From contig CAJZHL010000006.1 in the NCBI GenBank assembly GCA_916048055.1, positions 930,001 to 994,000 of the forward strand: a stretch of 64,000 bases of DNA, written 5' to 3'. Below, piece after piece: positions 33,954 through 44,525 of this stretch. The stretch comes from Pedinophyceae sp. YPF-701. Taxonomy: Eukaryota > Chlorophyta > Pedinophyceae. The notes under the pieces were generated by a model. The model was given only the letters and a program-made list of their open reading frames with translations, was not told where the DNA came from and did not search any database. A program made the translations under genes and the position numbers. Position 1 is the stretch's first letter. Each line of letters starts with the position of its first letter.

Positions 33954-34550
33954 CCGCGTCGCGCGAGTCTGTGCGCAGTATTCAACAGGACGCGCCCGAC
34001 GGCGCGGCGGCGCCGCTGCGCCCCGCGCGCGCTGCCTGTAAATCGCATCGATCGCGGGCTCGCGCGGCGCCGACCGCGCGCCGACAGGGCGCACGTCGGG
34101 CTGATTGCTTCGACACCAGCAGTCAACGACGCGCAGCACCAGCGCGGGGGCCGCGCAGCTCCGCGTGCGAACGCCGGACGTCGCCGGGGCAGCCACAGCC
34201 CGCGTCACTGCGCCGCGTCGCGCGCCCCCTCGCTCGTTGACCGCACTCCCCCCCCCCTGAAGCTGACTAGGCCGTGTGCGGTCACCGCCGACACTCGCGC
34301 GCTCAAGCGGGGCCGCTAGCGCCGGTTCGCGGCAGAGTGTGCCCGAACCTAGCCGCACGCGTTGCGAACGGTGCGAATAACCCGCAGAGGCGTCATTCCG
34401 CGCGCCGACCGTGCCCTGCCGCGCGACCGATCCCTGGTGCGCAATCGCGGGCCTCGGCTCGATCGAGCGGCCCGGCCTCTCGGGACGGACCGGCCGCTCC
34501 TCGCCCGGCGCCGCGCCCCCGCGGCCTAGGTAGCGCTCGGTCGCGCCGCG
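33954..34550. other. Intergenic region between SFT2 and the AIG1-like gene
   Basis: Holds the SFT2 3' flank with the TGTAA candidate at 34037 and, further on, the promoter of the AIG1-like gene. A C-run sits near 34247-34257. No coding segment supported. Confidence 0.45.
34037..34041 (+). terminator. TGTAA poly(A)-signal candidate for SFT2
   Basis: TGTAA on the sense strand, 84 bases past the SFT2 stop codon. Confidence 0.45.
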
Positions 34551-35993
34551 ATGCCCGCGGCGTCGCGCACGGCGCTGAGCATGCGCCCAGCGTCGGTGCG
34601 CCGCGGCAGCGGTGGAGGCGCCGACCGGCAAACGCTGCTGCACTTAGCCGGGATGATGGTGTTCTCGTACGTGTGGATGTGGCACCTGAGCGAGCGCGCG
34701 CAGTCCCTCCCCGGCGCGAGCGGGTTCGGGTGGTTTTTCCGCTACATGACATTCTGCAGCTTCACGCTGCAAACCATCACCTCCATCCTCCAGGTCCTCG
34801 CCGACCTCAGCCAGGAGCACAAGGCGCCGAAGATGTTCCGCCTCACCGTCCGCCTCGTCGACGACCTCTCCTGCTTCACCTTCGCCGTCGCCTGCACCGT
34901 CACCGGTGCGCCCCTCCTGCCACCCTCACGAGCGACGCTCCGCACCGCGCCGCGCCCCCGCGCCCCCGACCGCCCGCGCGCGTGGTTCCTCATGTCGATG
35001 CGTGTCGGAGCTCCGCGCGCCCCGCAGTGATGTATTACGGCGTCGAGAAGTCGATGAAGGGCGGTGCAGTGAGCGTCGAAGGCGGGGCGCACGACCGCCC
35101 GCCGTGGCTCAACTGGGCCGTGCACGTCCTCAACTCGATCTACGCCGCCGCGGACGTCCTGCTCAGCGAGCCCCGGACGTTCTCGCTCACCGCTGCGGGG
35201 TACGTTGCTGCCTTTTGCGTGGCCTACCCCATCTGGCTCCTCGTCATCAAGCAGGCAAGCTCCCGCCCCCACGCAGTCGGCGCAGACGCAGCCTGGCGCG
35301 AAGCCAGCGATGCCGCCCGATCGCCGTGCGTTCGCCGCGCTGCCACGTCCGTGCAACCCGTGTGGGCTAGGCTTCCTCGTGACGCGTTGCGGGGGCCGCG
35401 AGCGCCCCGAGCGGCGCATGCAACTCACGAATCGGCACCGCTGTACCGCAAGGAACCTGAATTCGCGCGTGCGGTCTCGCGGCAGGGCGCGTGCTGCACG
35501 CGCGCGCCCGCTCCAGCTGAGGTTGCACGCCAACGCGCGCCGGCACCGTCGCCCCGCGTCCGCGCAGGTCATGAGCTCGTTCCCGTACCCTATCCTGGAG
35601 AAGCTGCCCTTCCCGCACGGCTTCATCTTCCTCTCCCTCGCCGGGTGGATCTCCATGCTCGCCTTCTTCTACACGGGCCGCTTCTTCCACCGCGTGACGT
35701 CGCGCAACGCCCCGCCCAGCCCGAGCGGGACGCCAACCGCCGCCGAGGCCAAGCCGCGGCGGCGCGCGCGGCCCGACGCGTCGGAAACGGTGGTGGTGGG
35801 GCACGACGCGGCGGCGGCAGAGAAGACGGTCGAGGGCGGCGGCGGCGCGCTGCCGCAGAACGGGAAGGTCCGGAGGGGCAAGGGCGCGGTGGCGGAGGGG
35901 GGCGGCGCGGAGCCGATCGCGGCGCGGCTGCGGCCGAGGCGCGCCAGCAGTCCCAAGAAGCGGGTGCTGACACTGCCCGCCGAGTTCGGATGA
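34551..35993 (+). CDS. AIG1/FAR-17a-family membrane protein (putative threonine hydrolase)
   Basis: Members of the AIG1/ADTRP (FAR-17a) family are multi-pass ER membrane enzymes that hydrolyse fatty-acid esters of hydroxy fatty acids with a catalytic Thr and His. Three exons (34551-34905, 35028-35254, 35568-35993) give 335 aa. Helices include LLHLAGMMVFSYVWMWHL, the block FRYMTFCSFTLQTITSILQV (catalytic Thr expected in RYMTF), LVDDLSCFTFAVACTVTV, PPWLNWAVHVLNSIYAAAD (catalytic His expected in this block), YVAAFCVAYPIWLLVIK and, after the FPYPILEKL motif, FIFLSLAGWISMLAFFY. The C-terminal 100 residues are a charged, disordered tail not usual for the family. Intron 2 (35255-35567) has GC-AG borders. 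The start ATG at 34551 opens a short Ser/Arg leader; later Met codons are possible starts. Confidence 0.85.
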
Positions 35994-36310
35994 GGGGGGA
36001 GTGTTGGTTCTCCGTTGGTGGGGCGGTCCCGAGATCAAGACGATGCATACGTCGCTCCGCGCATGATGATAGTCGGCGCCTGTGAGGCCGCAGGCAGCAA
36101 CGAACAACCCTGGGGCATGCTGGCGTGGGCTGGCGGCGCGGCGCGCGCTGAGCACGCGGGGGAGCTGCGGGACATGCGGCACCTCGCGCGGACCTGCGTT
36201 GCTGTTTGTTGACGAGTGCGTGGCGCGTTTGTTACATGCGGGCGCGGCGTGGTGCCGAGACGGACGGCCGCGCCCCCGCTCGTATCGGAACGGCCCAGCT
36301 TCACGTCTCG
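35994..36310. other. 3' region between the AIG1-like gene and SNU13
   Basis: Convergent genes end here, 317 bases apart. It contains the minus-strand TGTAA at 36232. No coding segment seen. Confidence 0.5.
36232..36236 (-). terminator. TGTAA poly(A)-signal candidate for SNU13
   Basis: TGTAA on the minus strand, about 75 bases past the SNU13 stop at 36311. Confidence 0.45.
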
Positions 36311-37380
36311 TCAGATGAGCAGCTTCTCGATGGCGTCCTTCATCTTCTGGATCTGCGGCTGCAGCTGCGACCCCTCGTTGGAGGTGATGGAGGCAGCAAT
36401 CACCGGCCGCGACACCCCGCACGCGCGCCCCAGAGCCTGCGGGAGCGAGACGCGGTCGGCGAACGTGAGGGCGCGCGACAGAGGCACGTCGCATCGCGGG
36501 GCAGCCTTCTGGCTGTTTGGCATGTGTATCCAAGAGGTTCCCGACGCACACAGCTCCACGGAGGTTTGGCGGCCGCGATCAGAAGACCGCGGCGCGTGCG
36601 TGTGCTGCCGGGGGCTCGAGGGCACGCGTGGAGCGGGGTTTCGCCCAGCGGGAGTGGGATGTGCACCCACCTGCTTCGAGTGCACGAAGACGTAGGGCAC
36701 GTTCTTGTCCTCGGCGAGGAGCGGGAGGTGCAGGAGGATCTCGATCGGCTCCGTGTCCGCGGCCGCGACGACCAGCTCGCAAATGCCGCTGCAGCCAGCA
36801 GGGAACGCGAGTGTTGGGCGAGACGTGACGCTGTGCGTGAGAGCAGGCTTGGTGGCGGAGGACGCATAGCGGAACCGCTCGAAGGTGCGGGCCTGCCGCC
36901 ATCACGATGACATACAGAGCTGTGCGTGGGGGCTGAAATCGCCGGTTGATACGTCGGGCGTGCGGAGCGCGGGCGGAGTGGGGCTGCGCCGCACCGGTTG
37001 AGGGTCTTGGTGGCCTCGTTGGCGCCCTTCTTGAGCTGCTTGTAGTTGTTTGCTTGGTTGACGAGGTCCAGGATCGAGCTGTTGAGCTGCGAGGAGCATC
37101 GGAAGAAGGGGAGCGTGGGCCAGAGGGACGCATTCGGGTCCCGGCGGCCGCCGCGGCAAGCAGCCCCCCAGATGGCGCGCGATCGCAGCATGCAGTGCGC
37201 CAGGTCTGGTGTTCATCAGGCGCCATGATGGCTCGCGGCCGCAGAGAGGAACTGGGCTCGCGGAACAATGAAAACTTGCCGCGGGCTCCGCGGGGTGCGA
37301 GGTTGCGCCCCAGGCGGGTAGCAGCCTACCTGAGCGTCGGCGAGCGGGTACGCCTTCGGGTTCACAGCCGAGCCGGACAT
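36311..37380 (-). CDS. SNU13: SNU13 / 15.5K U4 snRNA and box C/D snoRNA kink-turn protein
   Basis: L7Ae-family RNA-binding protein that binds kink-turns in U4 snRNA and box C/D snoRNAs. It nucleates U4/U6.U5 tri-snRNP and snoRNP assembly in the nucleus. Four exons (37330-37380, 36995-37086, 36671-36788, 36311-36436) give exactly 128 aa, the length of the human protein. It opens MSGSAVNPKAYPLADAQ, continues with the RNA-contact block NYKQLKKGANEATKTLNRG, then [56 protein letters not shown] and ends IEKLLI, all close to yeast and human SNU13. Phases match at every junction. This gene also serves as an internal check on the intron rules used elsewhere in the window. Confidence 0.98.
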
Positions 37381-39489
37381 CCTGTTATGTACTACTCTGC
37401 GGACCCGGCAGCTGATCACGACCCAAGGTGCTACTGAGAGGGCGCTGGGCGCTGAAAGTGCTTGCGGAGACGGACGGTCCTCGCTAGGCACGCTCGCTGG
37501 CACAACTCGCAGTCTCAGTGCGTCGTCCACATGAAAGTGACGCTGGCACCGCACCGGGCTGGGCGTTGGTGCCCCGAGGCTGCCCGTGCCCGTGTCGCGG
37601 GAGGGGTGCTGTGGCAGTGCAACTTCCACAAGGTATGACAGCGTGGGCAAGACCACGAGAGGGTCGCTCATGCCACACGGTGCCAGTGGGGCTACGCACG
37701 ACGCCGCCGGCGACGGCACACGTCTGCAACTTGATTGCAGGAGCGCTCGCACACGAAGGCGACATGCCGACACAACAAGTGCCGCCTGACTATCCTCGCC
37801 GCGACGTGGATCTTGGTCCGGGCCAGGGGGCTCGCCAGGGCTCAGCCGCCCAGGACCTTCCATCGTGCTGCGATGGATGCGGTGTGCACTGTCCTCACAC
37901 GCACACACCAGAACAGCATCCGCCGGTGCTCTGCAAAGCCATGCCGAGCATTCGTCGCACAGAAACCAGCGCCGATTGAGTCTGATCCGCGGGTTGCGCG
38001 CTCCAGGCCGGCCACGTACCACTTCCAGCCCTCTCTAACATATATGACAGCCTTTCTACCGCCTGGGTCTGAGTGCCAGCGCCTTGACATCACGCAAGGC
38101 AAGTGAGCTCTACGGGAGGAGAAACGCATCTTGGCGCGTTGAAGCCGTGTGAACGCGGCGATGAACCTTTGCAAACGCTTCCTTGCATTGCAAGCGTTGA
38201 CAACGCATGTTCAGTGCGCACGAGCGAACCGGACCGCCCGGGCGCGACCAAGCGTCGATACGAAGCCGTCGTGGCACGCCGTCGACGTGCATGCGCGTGC
38301 AACAACACGCACCTCTGAGGCGTCCAAGGAGTCCTTGTGGGCAATGCAAGGACCGGCGCAGGCGGTCCTTGGTGAAGCTCGGTGGATGTTGCGCGCTTTG
38401 TATGCATGCTACCAAGTCCGTCGCCATCGCATCTGTTCCATGTTCATAGTCATGTGGTAGAAGACTGGAGAGTAAGTAATTATATTACTTCCATGTTCTG
38501 ATGGTTTCTTTTCTCGCACCGCAACCTGATCGGCGAGGTAGTGCTTGCGACAGGAATGGCGCGCCCGGCTTGACCCAGCTCGCCCCAGCTGGCCCGCTCG
38601 TGAGACCCCTTGTGACGTCGTTGCATGCGTGAGTTGCTCACGCGAAATCGTTTTGTGTTGTGTTGAGCTTCCTGGAAACAGCACCGCAGGCCAGCCGCGC
38701 GCGTGCAGCGCCGCGCCGATGGCAGTGATTCGCTCGAGCTGTGTGGGCGCGCCATGAGTGAGCAATGTGCGGAAGGCAGTCGTGCACATGCACAAGCTCA
38801 ACAAAACCAGACCGCAGGCGGTTGCCACGCATGTCAAGACATATACACGTTTACAAGTGGAATTCGAGGACCAAATTGCCGAGAAATCTTACTAGTCCGT
38901 GACCGATGACCGTTGGTACGAAAAGAGCTCGCGCTTTTTCTGTCGGGTGCGCCCTCAGGCAGCCTGGGCGACGGCTCGAAGGCGTCCGCCATCATTTGTT
39001 CATCCAAACAGCTCGTCATGTCGCTAATCTACTCTGTGTAGCGGGTTGAAGCCATCAAGACGCACGCAGCGACTGAGAGAGCGCAGAATGTGCTGCCTCA
39101 GAGCCCATGTCCTCGCTAGCTTCACTCGCAGGCCCAGTGCATGCAACATATGGAAGTGCCACGATCCCGCGAGAGCCCGAGCCTTGTCATCCCGACGTCG
39201 CCCCTGCCCGAGAGGCGAGGGAGCCTCGAGTAGCAACATTGTTGATGGTCGACAACAGTGTTTCAGACCCATATGAGTCCCTGGCGTGCATCAGCTCGTT
39301 CCAGGCGTCGTACGACGATCTACGAACGACACTGTCTGGGCGGCCGTGAGGGGACGTGTGGCATGTCGTACGATTCCTATCAGCACTTACACACGCATGA
39401 TGAGATTGTCAGTCATCGACGAAAGATTGCCAACTTGTCCCCCCTCTGAAACGCACGCCCCGGTCCAAGGCGTGTGCCTGCGCCAGGGC
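37381..39489. other. 2.1 kb without a supported gene
   Basis: Lies between the SNU13 start and the 3' end of the next minus-strand gene. Base composition shifts: GC is visibly lower than in 1-37 kb, with AT-rich patches such as 38470-38500. The short open frames lack motifs, exon signals or family resemblance. It should hold the SNU13 promoter at its left end and the 3' flank of the tail-anchored-protein gene at its right end. Confidence 0.5.
39387..39391 (-). terminator. TGTAA poly(A)-signal candidate for the tail-anchored protein gene
   Basis: TGTAA on the minus strand, about 99 bases past the stop at 39490. Confidence 0.4.
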
Positions 39490-40774
39490 TCAGGCGCCCC
39501 GCTCCGCGCCCTTGTGCAGCAAGCGCCAAATAGCGACTCCCGAAAACCCCATCGCCATCAAAGCCGCCAGAGCCTCCAGCAGCCACGTACGGTCGGAGTT
39601 CTCGTCCTCCACATGCTGTGCACGTGGCCCTTGCGAACCGCCACGGCGGCCTCGACGGCCCGGCCTTGCCCCTCGATTGAAGTGGCGCTCAAATTGAGCG
39701 ACAATTTTCTCGATCTTGGCCAGGCTGAGGTCCGGATCCTCGGGACCCTGCGCACCACAGCGACCAGTGGGCGCAGCGAACGGGCGCGTGGCCGCAGCAA
39801 CGCGCGGCGCGCCCGCGTGCACAGGTGCGATCTCGCCCTCGCCGTCCATGTGGCGGGCGACTCGGTTGCCAGCGCGGCGCGCGGACGTATGTTGAGCTCT
39901 CGCGCTAGCTGCGTTCGCGCGCTCCTCCCTGCGTGCGGTGTCGCCTTGCGGAGGGAATGGGTGAGGGAGACAGACAGACGGACTGATGCAAGTCTGACGT
40001 AGCCCGCCATGTGTCGCCTCACGCACCTCGCCCGCTGCCGTTCCATGCGCTCCCGGAGGTTCAGGTACCGGTCGCCTAGGCGGAACACGTCCTGCATCAG
40101 GTCTTCGTTCATCTCCTCTTGCAGGTACACCAAGACGAGACGAGTCAGGATGGCCTGCCTGAGCCTGGCGAACTCACGGGCGTCTTCGTCGTCGCTGCTG
40201 TCGGAGTCCTCTCCGTCCGCATCGCCGTCAGCAGCGGGAGGAGCGACCGGGAGGTCCCGCGGGGCCGCCTCGCCAGGCGCGGACTCCACCGACGGGGGAG
40301 GGTCGCTCTCGCTCGCGGCGGCGGCCTGGACGACCGTCCAGGCGCCTGCATCGTGCGCAGCCGCAGCGGGCAGAACGTCAGCTCGGTGTCGGGGGGAAGA
40401 AGCGAGCCGCTTCAACCGCCAACATGAGAGCAGCACTGTCATGTGATCGCAACCATGGCGACCATCGGCACACTAGCAACGCAGGCGCAGCAGTCTGCAA
40501 TCGCGCAGCCGATCGGCAAATACCACGTCAGAGGACGGAAGCGGGCTGTCGTTGCTCGACGCACGCGTCGAGGCGCGCGCCGCCCTCGAAACTGCACACC
40601 TGTGGCACTCTCGTCCGTGTGTGGCGTGGTCGCCGCCGACGGACCCGCATCGCCGTCTGTGGGCGTCACGATTTCGAGCTGGATGACCGGTGCGATCTCA
40701 GGCGCGCCCTCTCCCCTGTTGCCGCGCCCGCCGGCGTGCTGCTCTTCACCGTCGCCGTTCGTCTTCTGTGCCAT
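39490..40774 (-). CDS. Putative tail-anchored membrane protein, function unknown
   Basis: Three exons (40600-40774, 40027-40345, 39490-39928) give 310 aa. Exon 1 opens MAQKTNGDGEEQHAGGRGN and ends in ESATG at a GT donor; its phase fits exon 2, which starts at GAWTVVQ. The middle is Ser/Asp/Glu-rich (DSDSSDDEDAREF), followed by a helical block (RLRQAILTRLVLVYLQEEM, LMQDVFRLGDRYLNLRERME), then a disordered stretch and a coiled segment (DLSLAKIEKIVAQFERHFNR). One hydrophobic helix lies at the extreme C terminus (LLEALAALMAMGFSGVAIW) with a short basic tail. This layout suits a tail-anchored protein of ER, mitochondria or peroxisomes; no family is recognised. An ATG at 40442 could be an alternative start without exon 1. 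Divergent from the SUMO protease gene. Confidence 0.55.
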
Positions 40775-42072
40775 CTCAAAAGTGCTCGAGTTCTTTCCTG
40801 TCGTACTTTCGCGACCTGTCCTCGGTCGTCCAGAAGTCTGCAGTGCGGATGGCGCGCCGCGCCCAAAGCAGCCCGCCCCGGGCCCGCTCGTGAGACCTCC
40901 GGTGATGTCATCGCGCGGTGCCATGTGCAGCGCCCATGAGAAGACTGCCATGCGACAGTGCAGCGCTGGCAGACGACCTGGCCGCAGAGGCATGCAATGT
41001 GGAGGCGATTTCGATGAAACTGGCGATGTATGCGTGTGCGGGAGGATGTCGATCACTTGCAAGTGCTAACTTCTGCAGAGGAGGTTGATGGAGATATCCA
41101 TGATCGCTCATGAGCCGGGGCACATGCTGGGCAAGGTGTCACATGGAACTCCATGTCACATGGAGCTCCTTTGCAGCCTGTGGATCAGGTTCGCCCCGAA
41201 GCGAGAAGCAAACGGCACTGCGACCAAGTGCAGCAAGCAAGGGACAGGCTGGCCGTGCACGGCGAATTCTCATCACCGGCGCACGGGGCGCATTTTCGCC
41301 CGGTCAGATGCACGGACTTGACTCCTGCGTCCTCCACGTGCACTCAAGGCGGGCGAGGGCGCATCGCTGTGATTCTGCTGCCACCAGGCTGTGCCACGCA
41401 GCGAGACTCCGAGAAGCTGAGGAGTGATTTGCGGCGGTGCGCCGTGATCATCCAAGCTCCCACGTCACCGTCTCGGAGCTCAGAGCTAAACGGGAGAGCC
41501 CAACAAAATCGCAGCTGAAAGTGCTTTCAAGCGCACTCCAGAGCACATCCACGCGCGGCGCACAACGGGACGGCTTGATGGCGCATGGGGCTCCGGTAAA
41601 CATCGCTGGAAGTTGGATGCTGATACGCCGCGCGGGCGCCTTGTCAGCGCGCGCCACGGGCACTCCTGAGGAGTCCTCCTTGCGACAGACTTGCCGGCTA
41701 TTGTGCCCCCGCTGGGTTGGTCTGCATCAGGCACATGTTAGCGCACATTGCGCCTCGTTCGACCGACATGCTTGCATGATTGTCCGGCATCGTGTCCGCT
41801 GCGTCAGGACCCCGCGCTGACGTGCGCGGGTGAACAGCTGTTTCGATTTGCGTGCAACGGGCACGAGACCAGCGGCCACTGACGTCCCGGGCGCTGCGCC
41901 GGGTAGTACGTTGCACCATCAAAGCGGGCGAGGGGCAAACTGTGTGGCCGGCCAGGCCTGAAGGAGCCGTGACGAGCACAAACGTGCGCGTTCTCTCCGC
42001 CTCAGCGGGCGGCGAAGGGAGGGCCGTTGGCAGGCCGGATCTTGTCCGAATTTTGTCGTAGGTAGTCGTGCG
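40775..42072. promoter_or_regulatory. Divergent intergenic region, 1.3 kb
   Basis: Lies between the starts of the tail-anchored protein gene (-) and the SUMO protease gene (+). Composition is mixed and less GC-rich than 1-37 kb. No coding segment or clear core promoter motif supported. Confidence 0.4.
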
Positions 42073-44210
42073 ATGAGCGGATCCCCTCTGACCCTCGCGC
42101 TGTACCGCGATGCCGTCTTCGCTCGCAACTATGGCATCTGGGACACCAGCAGCGCGATGGAGGTCGAAAATGAGGTGCGGCAACCACCGGCACAGGCCAC
42201 GAGACGTATGCGTACAGATTCATCTCGCATGTTTATTTGGTAGCAATAAAAGCCAGGAGCGCCAAGGGAGCCTCTCTCGTGCTTTGCAGGGAGAGGGCGT
42301 GGACGGCCACGCGGAGTGGGGCAGCAAGTGGGCGGCGCTGCAGCGCGAGCAGGACACGTATGACAAGCAGTATCGTTCCGTGTCGAGTCTCCTGGAGGAG
42401 CGGGTCATGCGGGACCGCAGCTGCCTTTCAGACCCTGCGGTCAGGTGAGCCGACATCGCCGCGTTCCCGACCGCACGCAACGCATGCAACAATCGAGCCA
42501 CGCGGCAGAGAATATGCCCGGAAGGTCCACGAGCTTCTCACGCAACACATCCAGACCACGTGTGTCAATATATCTCAACAGCAGCATTGCGTGTGTTTGT
42601 GAACCTCTCCGCGCACCTCACAACCGCCGCGGCTCACGCACGACCCACCCTCTGCGATCTCCACCGAGCAGCTCGTCCCCGCCGTCCCACGCAGGGCCCG
42701 TGAGATCCAGATGGAGTTGCTGGACAAGGAACTGGCAGCACTCAAGAGCCGCGCTCTCCCGCCGCTCACAGCGCTGCTGGACGACCTCGCGCCGGAGGAG
42801 CCCGGGCTCGCGCCGGAGGAGCGCGAGCACCTGGAGGAGTTCGCGCGGGAGCCGGAGGGGGCGTGGGAGAAGCAGGTGGGGGGGGCCTTCCGTGCCGGGA
42901 GCGAGGTGGTGGCGCGGAACGGGCCGGCGAACCTGGTTCTGACGGGGAACGACGTGGCGACGCTGCGGGGCCTCGGTTGGCTGAATGACGAGGTCATGAA
43001 CTGCTACCTGGCGCTGCTTCAGGTGCGAGCGGGGCTTGCTGTGCGTGTGTTGAGGAAGAAAGTAGTTCCCGGATGCGTTGACTGAGAGAAGATGGTCTTT
43101 GACATTGGTGGACACCTTTGACATCTCCTGTGCTGCAGGCGAGGGACACGCGATGGCGAGAAGAGGAGCGTGGGACGCCCAAGTGCCATTTTTTCAACAC
43201 ATTCTTTTTCGCGAAGCTGTACTACAACAACAGGAAGTACGACTACGCTGGCGTGAAGCGGTGGACGAAGACCAAGGCCATCCAGCGGCAGGGCCAGGTG
43301 CGTGCCTTTTGGTTTGAGCCCTTGATTCGTTTGTTGGTCGTTGCAAGAGCTTCATCTCCTTTCCTTGCTTTCAATACGTCCTGGGACTGCTTGGCGTTTT
43401 GCACGCACAGATGTCGTCCAGAACCCACGAAAGCACCGAACCATTTCAGTGCAACATGCGAAATCTTTTCCCACTGAACATGAACCAGCCTTCCAGATTA
43501 TGGCTTTTCGATGTTGTGCGAACCTGCCGCTGAATGTGTGCTGCCTCACGCGATCATCCTGCAGAAGAGCGAGTGCGTCCTGGACTGCGACCTCCTGCTC
43601 GTGCCCGTCCACCTGGGCAACCACTGGACTTGCGCGGCGGTGGACTTGCGGAACAAGGCGCTGCACTTCCTCGACTCGCTCGGGGGCGCATGCGATGAGG
43701 CTCTCGAGAGCATGGCGTGCTGGGTCCGTGACGAATACAAGTGCGCGCCCTCCCAATCGGCACGCGATGGTTTCACAGATGCAACCAGTTCACATGTATG
43801 GACAACATGTCGTCATGTTTTCGCTGCTCATTTCGATTCCATCGAGCTGGAAGCATTCGCGCAGGGACAAGCGGGGCGAAGTGATGGACGTGTCTGACTG
43901 GGAGCGCACCGCATGGGGATCCGACTGCCCGCAACAAGACAACTGCTCGGACTGCGGGGTGTTCTCGCTGATGTTCGCAAACCTGCTGTCAAGGGGCCTG
44001 GCACCACCGCTGCAGTACGAGCTGGACGGCGAAGAGGTGCGGCGCTCTGAATGCGTGTCCTTGAAAATGTGTGTCCCAGCACCGCTGCCAAGCGCACGCA
44101 CGTTGACTCGCTCTGCTGCGCGTGATGGCTCGCAGGTGCTGTGCGCGGACAGGATGCCGTACTTTCGAAAACGCGTAGCGTACGACATCCTGCAGCAGCG
44201 CGTAGACTAG
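42073..44210 (+). CDS. Ulp1/SENP-type SUMO protease (peptidase C48)
   Basis: Cysteine protease that matures SUMO and removes it from targets. Seven exons (42073-42174, 42290-42444, 42695-43022, 43139-43297, 43565-43740, 43865-44036, 44136-44210) give 388 aa. The N-terminal part is helical. The catalytic domain starts near residue 165 with LTGNDVATLRGLGWLNDEVM and CHFFNTFFFAKL, the Ulp1 hallmarks of the substrate channel. The active site is complete: H268 in LGNHWTCAAVDL, D285 in LHFLDSLG, Q331 and C337 in CPQQDNCSDCGVF. The domain ends with the usual MPYFRKRVAYDIL. The start ATG opens MSGSPLTLALYRDAVF; because exon 1 is short and lacks a family motif, the 5' end is the weakest part. Introns here are less GC-rich than in the left part of the window. 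Confidence 0.93.
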
Positions 44211-44525
44211 CATGGTGCACCCCGACCAAGGCGCCGTCGGGTCCGTCGCTGTCCCCGTCTCGACAGGTCGCTCGACGACGAGATGCCCCGTCGGGAGAGC
44301 AAGGCCCATTCCGAGTGGAGCGCGTTGTTGCCGCCCTCGAGGGTCAAGTAAACATACACGTCCTCGTGAACAGCGGCGCCGATCTGGACGATGCCAGCAC
44401 GACGGCCCCCAGGCGCGCGGTGCAGGGCGTGCACAGGCTCGAAGCGCTGAGGCTTCGCGCATGCGCCCCGAAGCGCGATTGCCCTTGCAAACATCCTGGC
44501 CTAGCAGGACGGCCTTTGCGCTTCT

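Noticed and set aside
34243-34262. C-run upstream of the AIG1-like gene as a regulatory site
   Set aside because: Such homopolymer runs occur in several intergenic parts of this window and carry no specific signal by themselves.
39050-39450. Minus-strand peptide (AWNELMHARDSYGSETLLST) with a faint look of a copia-type gag domain
   Set aside because: There is no zinc knuckle, protease, integrase or reverse-transcriptase segment nearby and no terminal repeats, so no element is claimed.
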